Positions 1 to 7,463 are shown, numbered from the stretch's first letter. The stretch: 8,686 nucleotides of DNA from CAZNUM01 sp964539305 (GCA_964539305.1 CAZIIM010000044.1:1-8686), one strand, 5' to 3'. Notes: generated from the letters alone by a model not told the origin. Program-made: numbers and translations.

Positions 1-2
1 TG

Positions 3-77
3 TCGGGGCGGGGAGATTCGAACTCCCGGCCTCCTGCTCCCAAAGCAGGCGCGCTAACCGGACTGCGCCACGCCCCG
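3..77 (-). tRNA. tRNA-Pro, anticodon TGG
   Basis: A complete cloverleaf reads on the minus strand. The acceptor stem is formed by 71-77 with 4-10 (7 bp), and base 3 gives discriminator A73. The anticodon stem pairs 33-37 with 45-49 around a 7-base loop TTTGGGA, which places anticodon TGG at 40-42. The T arm contains the usual GTTCGAATC loop. The C1:G72 pair and A73 are the known bacterial tRNA-Pro identity features. The bases after A73 read CA rather than CCA, so the 3' CCA must be added by nucleotidyltransferase. It lies 22 bp downstream of tRNA-His and is probably co-transcribed with it. Confidence 0.97.
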
Positions 78-99
78 AATCAGGGTGGCTGAAAGGAGG

Positions 100-174
100 G
101 GTGAGCGGTGGGACTTGAACCCACGACCTCCTGGGCCACAACCAGGTGCTCTAACCAGCTGAGCTACGCCCACC
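100..174 (-). tRNA. tRNA-His, anticodon GTG
   Basis: A complete cloverleaf reads on the minus strand. The 7-bp acceptor stem pairs 167-173 with 101-107, including one G-U pair. An extra G at 174 faces C at 100, which is the G-1:C73 pair diagnostic of tRNA-His. The anticodon stem pairs 130-134 with 142-146 around loop TTGTGGC, giving anticodon GTG at 137-139. The T loop is GTTCAAGTC. The bases that follow read CCT, so CCA is not encoded. It is the first gene of a His-Pro tRNA pair transcribed leftwards, away from the permease gene. Confidence 0.97.
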
Positions 175-339
175 ATGTAATCACACCGGAAATACCGGTT
201 TGAAGCGGCGGAAATTACTGGCATTCAGAAGCGGAACAAATAATTTTCACCAAATCAAACCACCGCAGCAAGTATCCCATCCTTCCCCGGCCCCCTAAAA
301 GCGATGAACTTATAGGGTGGATTAAGCGTAATTTTAACC
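175..339. other. Divergent intergenic region between the tRNA pair and the permease gene
   Basis: This 165-bp spacer must hold the promoter for the leftward tRNA-His/tRNA-Pro transcript and probably one for the rightward permease operon. I looked for -35/-10 pairs on both strands, and for the Bacteroidota-type TTTG/TAnnTTTG pair, and found none I would stand behind. The clearest structure is a short inverted repeat, ACCGG (185-189) and CCGGT (195-199) with a 5-base spacer, close to the tRNA-His 5' end. It could be a minor operator or chance. No coding sequence is evident. Confidence 0.5.
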
Positions 340-1734
340 ATGCGCCTGTTGACGAGATATATTCTGAAGCAACTCCTCCTGCCCTTCTTTTTTTCCCTGC
401 TTATTATCGTTTTCATTCTTTTCACCCAGTTTCTGCTCCGGGCTATTGACCGGTTCCTTGGAAAAGGATTGGACTTGGGAACCATCTTTGAGTACCTGTT
501 CCTGAACCTGGGATGGATCACGGCCCTGGCGGTCCCCATGGCGGTGCTGATCGCCTCTCTCATGGCCTTTGGCCGTTTTTCCGAAGATAATGAGATCAAC
601 GCCATGCGATCCTCCGGCATCAGCTTCCTAACCATTATCCGGCCGGCCATTATTTTCGGACTCCTCGTCGCCGGAGCTTTAACCTACTTCAATAATTTCA
701 TTATGCCTGAAATGAATTTCAGAGCCCGGATGCTTTCCGGGGACATCTACCGGAAACGGCCGGACATGAACGTGGAACCGGGCCATTTTGTAGACGACCT
801 GCCTGAATACAGCATGATCATCCGTTCCAAAAAGAATGACACCATGGAAGATGTGCGCATTTTCAGTAAAGGAAACAACCAGTCCCAGACCAGTATTTAT
901 GCCAACACAGGGGAACTGAGTACCATCGATGATGCCATCATCCTGACCCTGTATAACGGTGAAATCCACGAACTGGACCTCCGGGATTTCGGGAATTACC
1001 GCCGCATCGAATTCGTCAAACACATAATTACCATTCCGGCTGACGACTTGTTCCTCAACCGCCGGGATACGACCAGCCGCTCCGACCGAGAAATGACTAT
1101 TCCCATGATTATCGCGAAACGGAAAAACATTGCCCACCGGCGGGATGTCGTGAAAAATCGTATTGGTCGTACCTTCCAGCGAGTGATAGGAGACAGCTTG
1201 GTACCCCCCGATTTTGAGACGGCCAAATCTTATCTGGAATCGTTCGAGAAGACGATCCGATCCGACACCATGTTAACGGACAGGGAACGACAACGAAAGG
1301 AGCGGCGGCTCCGGACGACTGAACGGCAGATCCAGAACGAATACAACCTGCTGAACAGCTACCGGAAATCGGGGAATAAATATCTGGTGGAAATCCATAA
1401 AAAATTCTCCCTGCCGGTGGCCTGTATTCTCTTCGTCATGACCGGTGCTTCCCTGGGAGTATTATTCCGGAAGGGCGGGTTCGTCATCGCTACCAGTCTT
1501 TCATTCGGGTTTTTTCTTATTTATTATATTTTCCTCATCGCCGGGGAGGACATGGCGGACCGGGATCTGGTATCGCCCGGGATCGGGATCTGGACCCCCA
1601 ATATAATCCTCTTTGCCATCGCTTCCTACCTCCTGCTCCACACTGTCCGGGAACGGCCGCCCCTGCAAATGAACTGGAACATTTTGAAACGCTTCAGGAA
1701 AGGAAATACGGATGATCCCAGCGGAAGTCATTAA
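340..1734 (+). CDS. LptF/LptG-family lipopolysaccharide export permease
   Basis: This is an inner-membrane subunit of the Lpt ABC transporter, which extracts LPS from the outer leaflet of the inner membrane and passes it to the periplasmic bridge. The 464 residues show the YjgP/YjgQ layout: an N-terminal MRLLTRYILKQ followed by three membrane segments near 11-33, 55-78 and 98-118. A periplasmic beta-rich domain spans about 125-240. Three more membrane segments lie near 355-375, 381-402 and 417-436. Family members in E. coli have about 360 residues; the surplus here is a charged, probably helical stretch at about 245-350, just before the fourth membrane segment. I cannot tell LptF from LptG, and no partner paralogue is next to it. 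No clear Shine-Dalgarno precedes the ATG, but the start fits the family N-terminus. It heads a three-gene plus-strand unit. Confidence 0.92.
   Translation: MRLLTRYILKQLLLPFFFSLLIIVFILFTQFLLRAIDRFLGKGLDLGTIFEYLFLNLGWITALAVPMAVLIASLMAFGRFSEDNEINAMRSSGISFLTIIRPAIIFGLLVAGALTYFNNFIMPEMNFRARMLSGDIYRKRPDMNVEPGHFVDDLPEYSMIIRSKKNDTMEDVRIFSKGNNQSQTSIYANTGELSTIDDAIILTLYNGEIHELDLRDFGNYRRIEFVKHIITIPADDLFLNRRDTTSRSDREMTIPMIIAKRKNIAHRRDVVKNRIGRTFQRVIGDSLVPPDFETAKSYLESFEKTIRSDTMLTDRERQRKERRLRTTERQIQNEYNLLNSYRKSGNKYLVEIHKKFSLPVACILFVMTGASLGVLFRKGGFVIATSLSFGFFLIYYIFLIAGEDMADRDLVSPGIGIWTPNIILFAIASYLLLHTVRERPPLQMNWNILKRFRKGNTDDPSGSH
1696..1704 (+). promoter_or_regulatory. Ribosome binding site inside the permease gene for the phosphorylase
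   Basis: A purine-rich AGGAAAGGA lies within the last codons of the permease gene and ends 7 bases before the phosphorylase ATG at 1712. It supports that start even though it produces a 23-bp gene overlap. Confidence 0.7.
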
Positions 1735-3004
1735 ACGGAAACGAAACGGGGAACCTATCCCGGAGGCGGAGCTCAGGACCTTTATCGAACAGTACACGAA
1801 TGGCAGTCTGCCCGATGCCCAAATGGCCGCCCTGCTCATGGCTATTTATTTCAATGGCATGACAAAGGATGAAATTTTCACCCTGACAAAAATTATGATC
1901 GAATCCGGTGAACAACTGGATTTTTCCCATCTGGATTGTTATGTTGCAGACAAGCATTCCACCGGTGGTGTGGGGGACAAAGTCTCCCTGATTCTGGGAC
2001 CCCTCATGGCGGCGACTGGATTGGCAATCCCCATGCTCAGCGGCCGCAGCCTGGGTCATACGGGCGGAACCCTGGATAAGCTGGAAACCCTCCCCGGCTA
2101 CCGAACCGACCTGAGTACTCGTGAATTCAGGAACATCGTTGAAACGGTTGGAATAGCCATGATCGGCCAAACGGCAGACATCTGCCCGGCGGACCGGAAA
2201 ATGTACGCCCTTCGGGATGTGACCGGAACCGTGGAATCCATTCCCCTGATCTGTGGTTCCATCATGAGTAAAAAGATCGCAGAAGGGATCCAGGGCCTGG
2301 TTCTGGATGTAAAAATCGGGAACGGTGCTTTTATGAAAACGTTGGAGGATGGGAAAAAATTGGGGACCATGCTTCAACAAGTTGGGGAAGCGTTCGGAGT
2401 CCGGACCGATGTGGTGTACTCCAGCATGAATCAACCTCTGGGCCGGACGGCCGGTCTGTGGTGTGAAGTGGCAGAATCGATTGAGGCCCTGAAGGGAAAC
2501 CTGGCAGTGGATTTAAAACAGGTTACCTTTACGCTGGGAGCCCGCTTACTGATGCAGGCCAACCGGGCGCGGAATGAACAGGAAGCATTCGACCTTCAAC
2601 AGAAATATATTGATTCGGGGGAAGCAATGAATAAATTCATAGAAATGGTGGAAGCCCACGGCGGAAATAGCCGGGACGTGGAAGCGTATCAACAACTGCA
2701 CGCACCGCGCCATGAGCATATACTGAAATCACCAGCCACCGGCTACGTCCAGGCCATGGACACTTACGCCATTGGCATGGCGGCCGTTGAACTGGGATGC
2801 GGGAGAAAACTGGTGAATGATATTCTCGATCCTACGGCAGGAATGGAATTCCTGGTAAAAATCGGTGATCCGGTCCGTGCCGGCGAACCTATAATCCGCT
2901 GTTTCAACGGAGATAAAACAAAACTGGATTCAGCCCTGCAACGGCTGGTTCAGGCCATCACCATTGGACCGGAATCTGTTACACAACCTCTTTTTTTAGG
3001 ATGA
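1712..3004 (+). CDS. pdp: Pyrimidine-nucleoside phosphorylase / thymidine phosphorylase
   Basis: This cytosolic salvage enzyme splits thymidine, and in the Pdp subgroup also uridine, with phosphate to give the free base and (deoxy)ribose-1-phosphate. The 430 residues match the family length (about 430-440). The phosphate-binding KHSTGGVGD is at 81-89 and the family signature SGRSLGHTGGTLDKLE is at 110-125. R168, S183 and K187 correspond to the pyrimidine-binding R171, S186 and K190 of the E. coli enzyme, and H82 corresponds to H85. The N-terminal helical domain covers about 1-65. A C-terminal alpha/beta domain near 340-410 contains the SPATGYV and IGDPVRAGEPI stretches. Segments such as GSIMSKKIAEG and GAFMKTLEDG resemble the Bacillus Pdp type from memory more than DeoA, so the symbol is a preference; deoA is the alternative. 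It overlaps the upstream permease gene by 23 bp, so the two are probably translationally coupled. Confidence 0.95.
   Translation: MIPAEVIKRKRNGEPIPEAELRTFIEQYTNGSLPDAQMAALLMAIYFNGMTKDEIFTLTKIMIESGEQLDFSHLDCYVADKHSTGGVGDKVSLILGPLMAATGLAIPMLSGRSLGHTGGTLDKLETLPGYRTDLSTREFRNIVETVGIAMIGQTADICPADRKMYALRDVTGTVESIPLICGSIMSKKIAEGIQGLVLDVKIGNGAFMKTLEDGKKLGTMLQQVGEAFGVRTDVVYSSMNQPLGRTAGLWCEVAESIEALKGNLAVDLKQVTFTLGARLLMQANRARNEQEAFDLQQKYIDSGEAMNKFIEMVEAHGGNSRDVEAYQQLHAPRHEHILKSPATGYVQAMDTYAIGMAAVELGCGRKLVNDILDPTAGMEFLVKIGDPVRAGEPIIRCFNGDKTKLDSALQRLVQAITIGPESVTQPLFLG
2998..3001 (+). promoter_or_regulatory. Ribosome binding site for the HEAT-repeat gene
   Basis: AGGA overlaps the end of the phosphorylase gene (stop TGA at 3002-3004) and sits 9 bases before the ATG at 3011. 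This selects 3011 rather than the out-of-frame ATG at 3001. Confidence 0.6.
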
Positions 3005-3010
3005 ATCATC

Positions 3011-3799
3011 ATGACAACCAACGATTACAAACAGTTGTCCTCTGCGGACCCGAAGACCATCCTGAAAGGATTGGCTGAAATTGATCACATCCTGGATCGG
3101 GGTGTGGATGAAGAGGAAAAACTGCTCATTTTCGATGCAGTCACGTCGTTATTTTACATCGATCCATTTGACCGTCCGGAATTACGGGCTGCCGTTGAGA
3201 AAGCCATGCATACGGTGGCCAAAATGGGCCCTTCCGTCATTCCCTGGATCATTGACCGGGTTCGCCATTCCGATATCAAAGCAGAACTAACATTTGCCCG
3301 ATCCTGCGGACTCATGGATGAAACCGCCATTCAACCGTTGATTGATGTCCTGCAAAATGAAGATCAGCCTGAAGCCAAGGCCTTTGCCCTCTACGCCCTG
3401 GGTAAAATCAAATCTCCTGCTGTCCGGGCAGCCCTGCCGGTGATCCTCAAAGCGGTGGAAAGTCCCACCCGCGAGCTGGAAGACACGGCCGTACGGGCCC
3501 TGGGGAAAATCTGTGAAAGCATGAAACCGGAAGACCTGGAGACCTCCATCAGGGAAGACATCTTTGAAGCCCTGATTAAGAAATTGAATCATTCCAATGC
3601 TGTCATCCGGGCCAAGGCTCTCCGCAGCCTGGGGAAACTGATTCGTTACGGTCTGGCTAACACTGTACAAACCAATCAGATAGTGAATAGTGCCAAAAGT
3701 TTTCTGGGGCTGGATGAAGACCGGCAGCTGGATCCGGCTTACCTGGTTCGGCGGGAAGCCCAGGGAATCCTGGACCAAGTGGAAAATACGAGTACCTGA
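3011..3799 (+). CDS. HEAT-repeat domain protein of unknown function
   Basis: The protein has 262 residues, with no signal peptide or membrane segment, so it is probably cytoplasmic. The sequence is almost entirely amphipathic helix pairs of HEAT / PBS-lyase-HEAT type. The clearest units are about 104-133 (ending AKAFALYALGKI), 138-167 (ending EDTAVRALGKI) and 186-211 (ending IRAKALRSLGKL). The recurring A-x-ALGKI/SLGKL second helix marks the repeat. Degenerate copies probably cover 58-100 and 243-258. HEAT arrays are protein-binding scaffolds; I see no catalytic motif, and the PBS-lyase name does not imply bilin chemistry. It begins 6 bp after the phosphorylase stop and is surely in the same transcript. 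It ends 21 bp from the convergent PBP1A gene. Its partner cannot be read from the sequence. Confidence 0.8.
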   Translation: MTTNDYKQLSSADPKTILKGLAEIDHILDRGVDEEEKLLIFDAVTSLFYIDPFDRPELRAAVEKAMHTVAKMGPSVIPWIIDRVRHSDIKAELTFARSCGLMDETAIQPLIDVLQNEDQPEAKAFALYALGKIKSPAVRAALPVILKAVESPTRELEDTAVRALGKICESMKPEDLETSIREDIFEALIKKLNHSNAVIRAKALRSLGKLIRYGLANTVQTNQIVNSAKSFLGLDEDRQLDPAYLVRREAQGILDQVENTST

Positions 3800-3820
3800 A
3801 AAAGCGCTTCCGTTCTCTCT

Positions 3821-5956
3821 TTAGTATTTACGATGAACCTTACAGACCTGAGTTGGTTCGGTTCCTTCAATAAACAATTCTTTTTCAGTGGGACACAGGG
3901 GTGTGGGTTTATCCTTGGTTACAGAACAGATCACATATTCTTTCACCCCCTCCGGCCGGACAAAATCCATCCGCTTCCATTTCAGCGTATCATAGGCCGC
4001 TTTCATAAACCGGCCCCAGACCGGTAAGGCAGCCCTCGCTCCGTCCTGACCTCTTCCCAGGCTGACCTGGGGATCATCCACCCCAATCCAGACCCCTGCT
4101 GCCAATTGAGGGGTAAAACCGACAAACCAGGCGTCGGTCCAGTTCTGTGTTGTTCCTGTCTTCCCCGCCGCCGGACGGTAAAACTTAAATTTCCAGCGGA
4201 GACTTCCGCCGGTTCCCCGGTCCACCACCGTCCGAAGTAAATCAGTCATTAAATAAGCCGTCTCCGCCCGGAGAACCTCCTCCTGCACCGTCTGATACTG
4301 CTTAATCACATTTCCGTACCGGTCCTCGATCCGGGTCACAGCGTAGGGCTGGTTGTGAACCCCCTGATTCGTAAATGTGGCGTAGGATCCCACCACATCC
4401 AGTAAATACACTTCCGAAGTTCCTAAAGCGATGGCGTCCACCGCCCGGATGTCGGTCGTAATCCCCATCCGCTGGGCTGTGGCCTTCACTTCAGTTGCAG
4501 GAACCAGCTCCTGGACAATGCGAATGGCCACCAGGTTAATGGAATTCCGGATTCCTTCCCGCAAGGTGGTCAGTCCGCCCGTACTGCCATCGTAATTGCT
4601 GGGCATCCATTTCTCCCACTCTCCCTGGGCATTCTGCACGTTTAATACCACCGGCTGATTCAGCAGCTGTTTGGTAACGGGATAACCGTTGTCAATCGCC
4701 GTCGTGTAAACAAACGGTTTAAAGACCGATCCGGGCTGGCGGGGTGCCTGGACGGCACGGTTGTATTGATCCAGATAATCGGGACGCCCGCCCACCATGG
4801 CCAGAATGGCACCGGTGGCAGGATCCAGAGCCACAAAAGCACCCTGAACCAGGAGTTTATTCCGCAACTCCTTATAGAGAGGCAGTTTCCCCTCCATCAT
4901 CATTTTCACCGTGTCTTCCGGGAAAATATTCAAATACGCCAGCTTCGAGAATTCCTCTTCATTGTTAAACAGCCGCTCATTCAACTTCCGCTGGTTCTCC
5001 CGGATTATTTTTAACAAAGCCTGTTCGGCAATCGTCTGAAGGCGTGAATCCAGAGTCGTGTAAATCTTCAGTCCATCCCGATAAATATTGACACCCAGCC
5101 GGTCATCCTCCTTTTCCATGAACCGGCGGACGTATTCCGTGAAATAGGGCGCCTTCCCTTCCGGTTCTACGTGGAGGATATTATCCAGAGGCAGGGACTT
5201 TGCTTCCGCATATTCCTCTTCCGTGATGACCCCCTGATCCCGCATGACCCGTAAAACCACATCCCGCTTCCGCAGGGCACGCTCCGGGTGGTTCACAGGC
5301 GAATAATAGGCCGGAGCCGGAAGCAAGCCCACCAGCAGCGCCGACTCATCCAGGGTTAATTCAGACGCATCCTTCCCGAAGTACCGCTTGGCCGCTGCCT
5401 GGACCCCGTAGGTCCCATGGCCGAAATAGATGCTGTTTAAGTACATTTCCAGGATTTCATCCTTGGTGTAGGTCCGCTCGATCTGGATAGCGGTAATGAC
5501 TTCCTTAATCTTCCGGGTCAGTGTTTTCTTGAATCCGATCGTATCGTAAAGATTCCGGGCCAGCTGCTGCGTCAGGGAACTGAACCCCTGACGGTAACTC
5601 AAACTGAGGGTATTGATCACCACGGCCCGCAGCACGTCCCGAAGGGAAATCCCCCAGTGATCCCGGAATCGGCGATCCTCGGAGGCAATGACGGCCGCCT
5701 GCATATGTTTGGGGATTTGATCCAGACTAACGAAAACCCGCTGTTCCAGAAACAGCTCATTCAGAACTACACCGTCGGCCGAGTAGATGCGAGTCACCAG
5801 ATCCGGATCATAGTTCTCCAGTTGATCGATGGAGGGCAGGTCCTGCGCCAGGATCACCAAATAAACTAAAATACCCACCAGACCGGCGAGAGCGAGGATC
5901 AGGGAATACTTAAAATAGGTTACCCAGCGCTGGAATTCGGATCGTTTTTTCTTCAT
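3821..5956 (-). CDS. PBP1A-family bifunctional penicillin-binding protein (glycosyltransferase/transpeptidase)
   Basis: This class A PBP polymerises lipid II into glycan strands and cross-links the peptides on the periplasmic face of the inner membrane. It has 711 residues. A short basic cytoplasmic tail is followed by one membrane anchor at about 17-37. The GT51 domain (about 60-245) has EDRRFRDHWG with catalytic E93, GFSSLTQQLARNLY at 124-137, the RKIKE segment with E152, and YFGHGTYGVQAAAKRYFGK at 177-195. A linker region spans about 255-370. The transpeptidase domain has S410-V-F-K413 (SxxK, nucleophile S410), S472-I-N474 (SxN) and K599-T-G-T602. All catalytic motifs are intact. The last 35 residues carry the protein's only cysteines, C677, C688 and C705. 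It is shorter than E. coli PBP1A (about 850). No clear Shine-Dalgarno precedes MKKKRSEF. It lies 89 bp after fumC on the same strand and may or may not share its transcript. Confidence 0.95.
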   Translation of the reverse strand: MKKKRSEFQRWVTYFKYSLILALAGLVGILVYLVILAQDLPSIDQLENYDPDLVTRIYSADGVVLNELFLEQRVFVSLDQIPKHMQAAVIASEDRRFRDHWGISLRDVLRAVVINTLSLSYRQGFSSLTQQLARNLYDTIGFKKTLTRKIKEVITAIQIERTYTKDEILEMYLNSIYFGHGTYGVQAAAKRYFGKDASELTLDESALLVGLLPAPAYYSPVNHPERALRKRDVVLRVMRDQGVITEEEYAEAKSLPLDNILHVEPEGKAPYFTEYVRRFMEKEDDRLGVNIYRDGLKIYTTLDSRLQTIAEQALLKIIRENQRKLNERLFNNEEEFSKLAYLNIFPEDTVKMMMEGKLPLYKELRNKLLVQGAFVALDPATGAILAMVGGRPDYLDQYNRAVQAPRQPGSVFKPFVYTTAIDNGYPVTKQLLNQPVVLNVQNAQGEWEKWMPSNYDGSTGGLTTLREGIRNSINLVAIRIVQELVPATEVKATAQRMGITTDIRAVDAIALGTSEVYLLDVVGSYATFTNQGVHNQPYAVTRIEDRYGNVIKQYQTVQEEVLRAETAYLMTDLLRTVVDRGTGGSLRWKFKFYRPAAGKTGTTQNWTDAWFVGFTPQLAAGVWIGVDDPQVSLGRGQDGARAALPVWGRFMKAAYDTLKWKRMDFVRPEGVKEYVICSVTKDKPTPLCPTEKELFIEGTEPTQVCKVHRKY

Positions 5957-6045
5957 GACATTTGTGTTCAGTCGTCGTATTTGAAACGGGGCGACCGGTT
6001 TATGTCCGTTAAATTAAAATAAACGCCAGGAGTTCCCCCCAGAAC
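5957..6045 (-). other. Intergenic region between fumC and the PBP1A gene, with a small hairpin
   Basis: On the minus strand, AGTTC (6042-6046) and GAACT (6031-6035) flank a 6-base G-rich loop and form a 5-bp hairpin starting at the fumC stop codon. A T/A-rich stretch (TTTATTTTAATTTAA) follows about 8 bases later, not directly. It could be a weak terminator or an mRNA-stabilising 3' hairpin, but it is not a canonical intrinsic terminator. I see no convincing promoter for the downstream PBP gene in the remaining bases. Confidence 0.35.
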
Positions 6046-7446
6046 TTATGACTCCAGTTTCCGGGGCTTGATCATTGCTTCCGGTTGAACCAGGCGGTCA
6101 AACTCCTCGCCGCTCATAAAACCGAGTTCAACAATGGCTTCCCGGAGGGATTTATTTTCCTGGTAGGCTTTTTTTGCCACCTGGGCCGCCTTGTCGTAAC
6201 CAATATGGGGATTCAAGGCAGTCACCAGCATGAGGGAGTTAAACAGATTGCTTTTAATCCGTTCTTCATTGGGCCGAATTCCTTCCACCGCATTCACCAG
6301 GAAAGAGTCGCACACATCCGCCAGCAACCGGATGGATTGAAGAATATTGAATGCGATTACAGGACGATAGACATTTAATTCGAAATTGCCGCTGGCACCG
6401 GCCAGGGAAATGGTCAGGTCATTCCCCATCACCTGGGTACAGACCATTGTCATGGCTTCGCACTGGGTCGGGTTCACTTTTCCGGGCATGATGGAACTGC
6501 CCGGTTCATTGGCTGGTAAAGTAATTTCACCAATACCGGAACGGGGTCCGCTGGCCAGCCAGCGTAGATCATTGGCAATCTTGAAGAGAGAACCGGCCAC
6601 TGTTTTCAAGGCTCCGGAGAGGGCGACAATACTATCCTGTCCCCCCAGCGCTTCAAATTTATTGGGAGCCGTTTTAAACGGTAATTGGGTCAAACTGGAT
6701 AATTCCTCAGCCACGCGCTGCCCGAATCCTTCAAATGAATTGATCCCGGTGCCGACAGCCGTTCCTCCCATGGCTAATTCATAACAGTGATTCAGAGCCG
6801 TTTCAACGCGTTCAATCCCGTGTTCCAACATGGATACGTAGCCCGAGAATTCCTGTCCAAGACTCAGGGGAGTGGCATCCTGGAGATGGGTTCGTCCCAG
6901 TTTTACAATCGAATTAAATTCCCTGGCCTTGGCAGCCAAACCATCCTTCAACCATTTGAGATTGGGCAGTAAATGCCCTGTAACCGATTCAACAGCGGCG
7001 ATATTAATGGCTGTGGGAAAAGTATCATTGGTAGACTGCCCCATATTCACGTGATCATTGGGGTGAACCGGTGTTTTACTCCCTAACGTACCTCCCAGAA
7101 TTTCGATAGCCCGGTTGGCAATGACTTCATTCACATTCATATTGGTCTGGGTGCCCGATCCCGTTTGCCAGACCACCAGAGGAAAATGGTCATCCAGTTT
7201 TCCGCTTATGACTTCATCAGCTGCGGTCCGGATGGCCCTGGCCAGGTCTTTATCCAGTAGCCCTGCAGCTTCATTCACCGCTGCAGCCGCTTTTTTCAGA
7301 AGTCCATACGCCCGGATAAACTCCCGGGGGAAATGTTCATCCCCGATCTTGAAATTATTCAGGGAACGCTGGGTCTGGGCACCGTAGTACCGGTCATTGG
7401 GGACCTCCACCGGTCCCATGCTGTCCTGTTCAATGCGCTTATCCAT
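6046..7446 (-). CDS. fumC: Class II fumarate hydratase
   Basis: FumC reversibly hydrates fumarate to L-malate in the cytosolic TCA cycle. It is the iron-sulfur-free, homotetrameric class of fumarase. The 466 residues match E. coli FumC (467) almost exactly. Substrate-site stretches are GSGTQTNMNVNEVIANRA (96-113), HPNDHVNMGQSTNDTFPTA (128-146) and GRTHLQDATPLSLGQEFSGY (184-203), the last with catalytic H187 (E. coli H188). The superfamily signature GSSIMPGKVNPTQCEA starts at 316 and carries the catalytic serine (S317/S318). The N-terminal DSMGPVEVP and the C-terminal small domain near 405-460 are typical. The TQTN and GTAVGTGIN stretches favour fumarase over aspartase. The start follows an AGGGGGGAG ribosome binding site. 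It lies 30 bp after korB on the same strand, which makes a korAB-fumC operon likely. Confidence 0.97.
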   Translation of the reverse strand: MDKRIEQDSMGPVEVPNDRYYGAQTQRSLNNFKIGDEHFPREFIRAYGLLKKAAAAVNEAAGLLDKDLARAIRTAADEVISGKLDDHFPLVVWQTGSGTQTNMNVNEVIANRAIEILGGTLGSKTPVHPNDHVNMGQSTNDTFPTAINIAAVESVTGHLLPNLKWLKDGLAAKAREFNSIVKLGRTHLQDATPLSLGQEFSGYVSMLEHGIERVETALNHCYELAMGGTAVGTGINSFEGFGQRVAEELSSLTQLPFKTAPNKFEALGGQDSIVALSGALKTVAGSLFKIANDLRWLASGPRSGIGEITLPANEPGSSIMPGKVNPTQCEAMTMVCTQVMGNDLTISLAGASGNFELNVYRPVIAFNILQSIRLLADVCDSFLVNAVEGIRPNEERIKSNLFNSLMLVTALNPHIGYDKAAQVAKKAYQENKSLREAIVELGFMSGEEFDRLVQPEAMIKPRKLES

Positions 7447-7454
7447 TGAAATTG

Positions 7455-7463
7455 CTCCCCCCT
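7455..7463 (-). promoter_or_regulatory. Ribosome binding site of fumC
   Basis: Reading leftward, AGGGGGGAG ends 8 bases before the fumC ATG at 7444-7446. It is the strongest Shine-Dalgarno in the window and fixes the start at MDKRIEQDSMG. Confidence 0.75.

Noticed and set aside
185..199. Inverted repeat ACCGG-N5-CCGGT as an operator or riboswitch element
   Set aside because: The arms are only 5 bp, and CCGG-type words are frequent throughout this sequence, so it is likely chance. It is kept only as a note in the intergenic entry.
3..340. A possible integration site at the tRNA pair
   Set aside because: tRNA genes are common attachment sites, but there is no integrase, no direct repeat of a tRNA 3' end elsewhere in the window, and the neighbours are housekeeping genes.
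679..1137. A 152-codon minus-strand open frame antisense to the permease
   Set aside because: It shows no domain, no plausible ribosome binding site and a composition typical of reverse-strand shadows. The permease frame explains the region.
1694..2434. A 246-codon open frame on the minus strand inside the phosphorylase gene
   Set aside because: It lies antisense to a fully motif-supported enzyme, its translation is rich in His, Gln and Phe without recognisable motifs, and it has no gene-like context. It is a shadow of the phosphorylase codon usage.
3287..3778. A 163-codon minus-strand open frame antisense to the HEAT-repeat gene
   Set aside because: The plus-strand frame has periodic HEAT repeats, a ribosome binding site and operon spacing. 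The minus-strand frame has none of these.
6031..6046. A strong intrinsic terminator after fumC
   Set aside because: The stem is only 5 bp and the T-rich stretch is displaced by about 8 bases and interrupted by A, so it does not meet the usual form.
6386..6784. Plus-strand open frames of 60-132 codons inside fumC
   Set aside because: They are antisense shadows of a strongly conserved enzyme gene and have no independent support.
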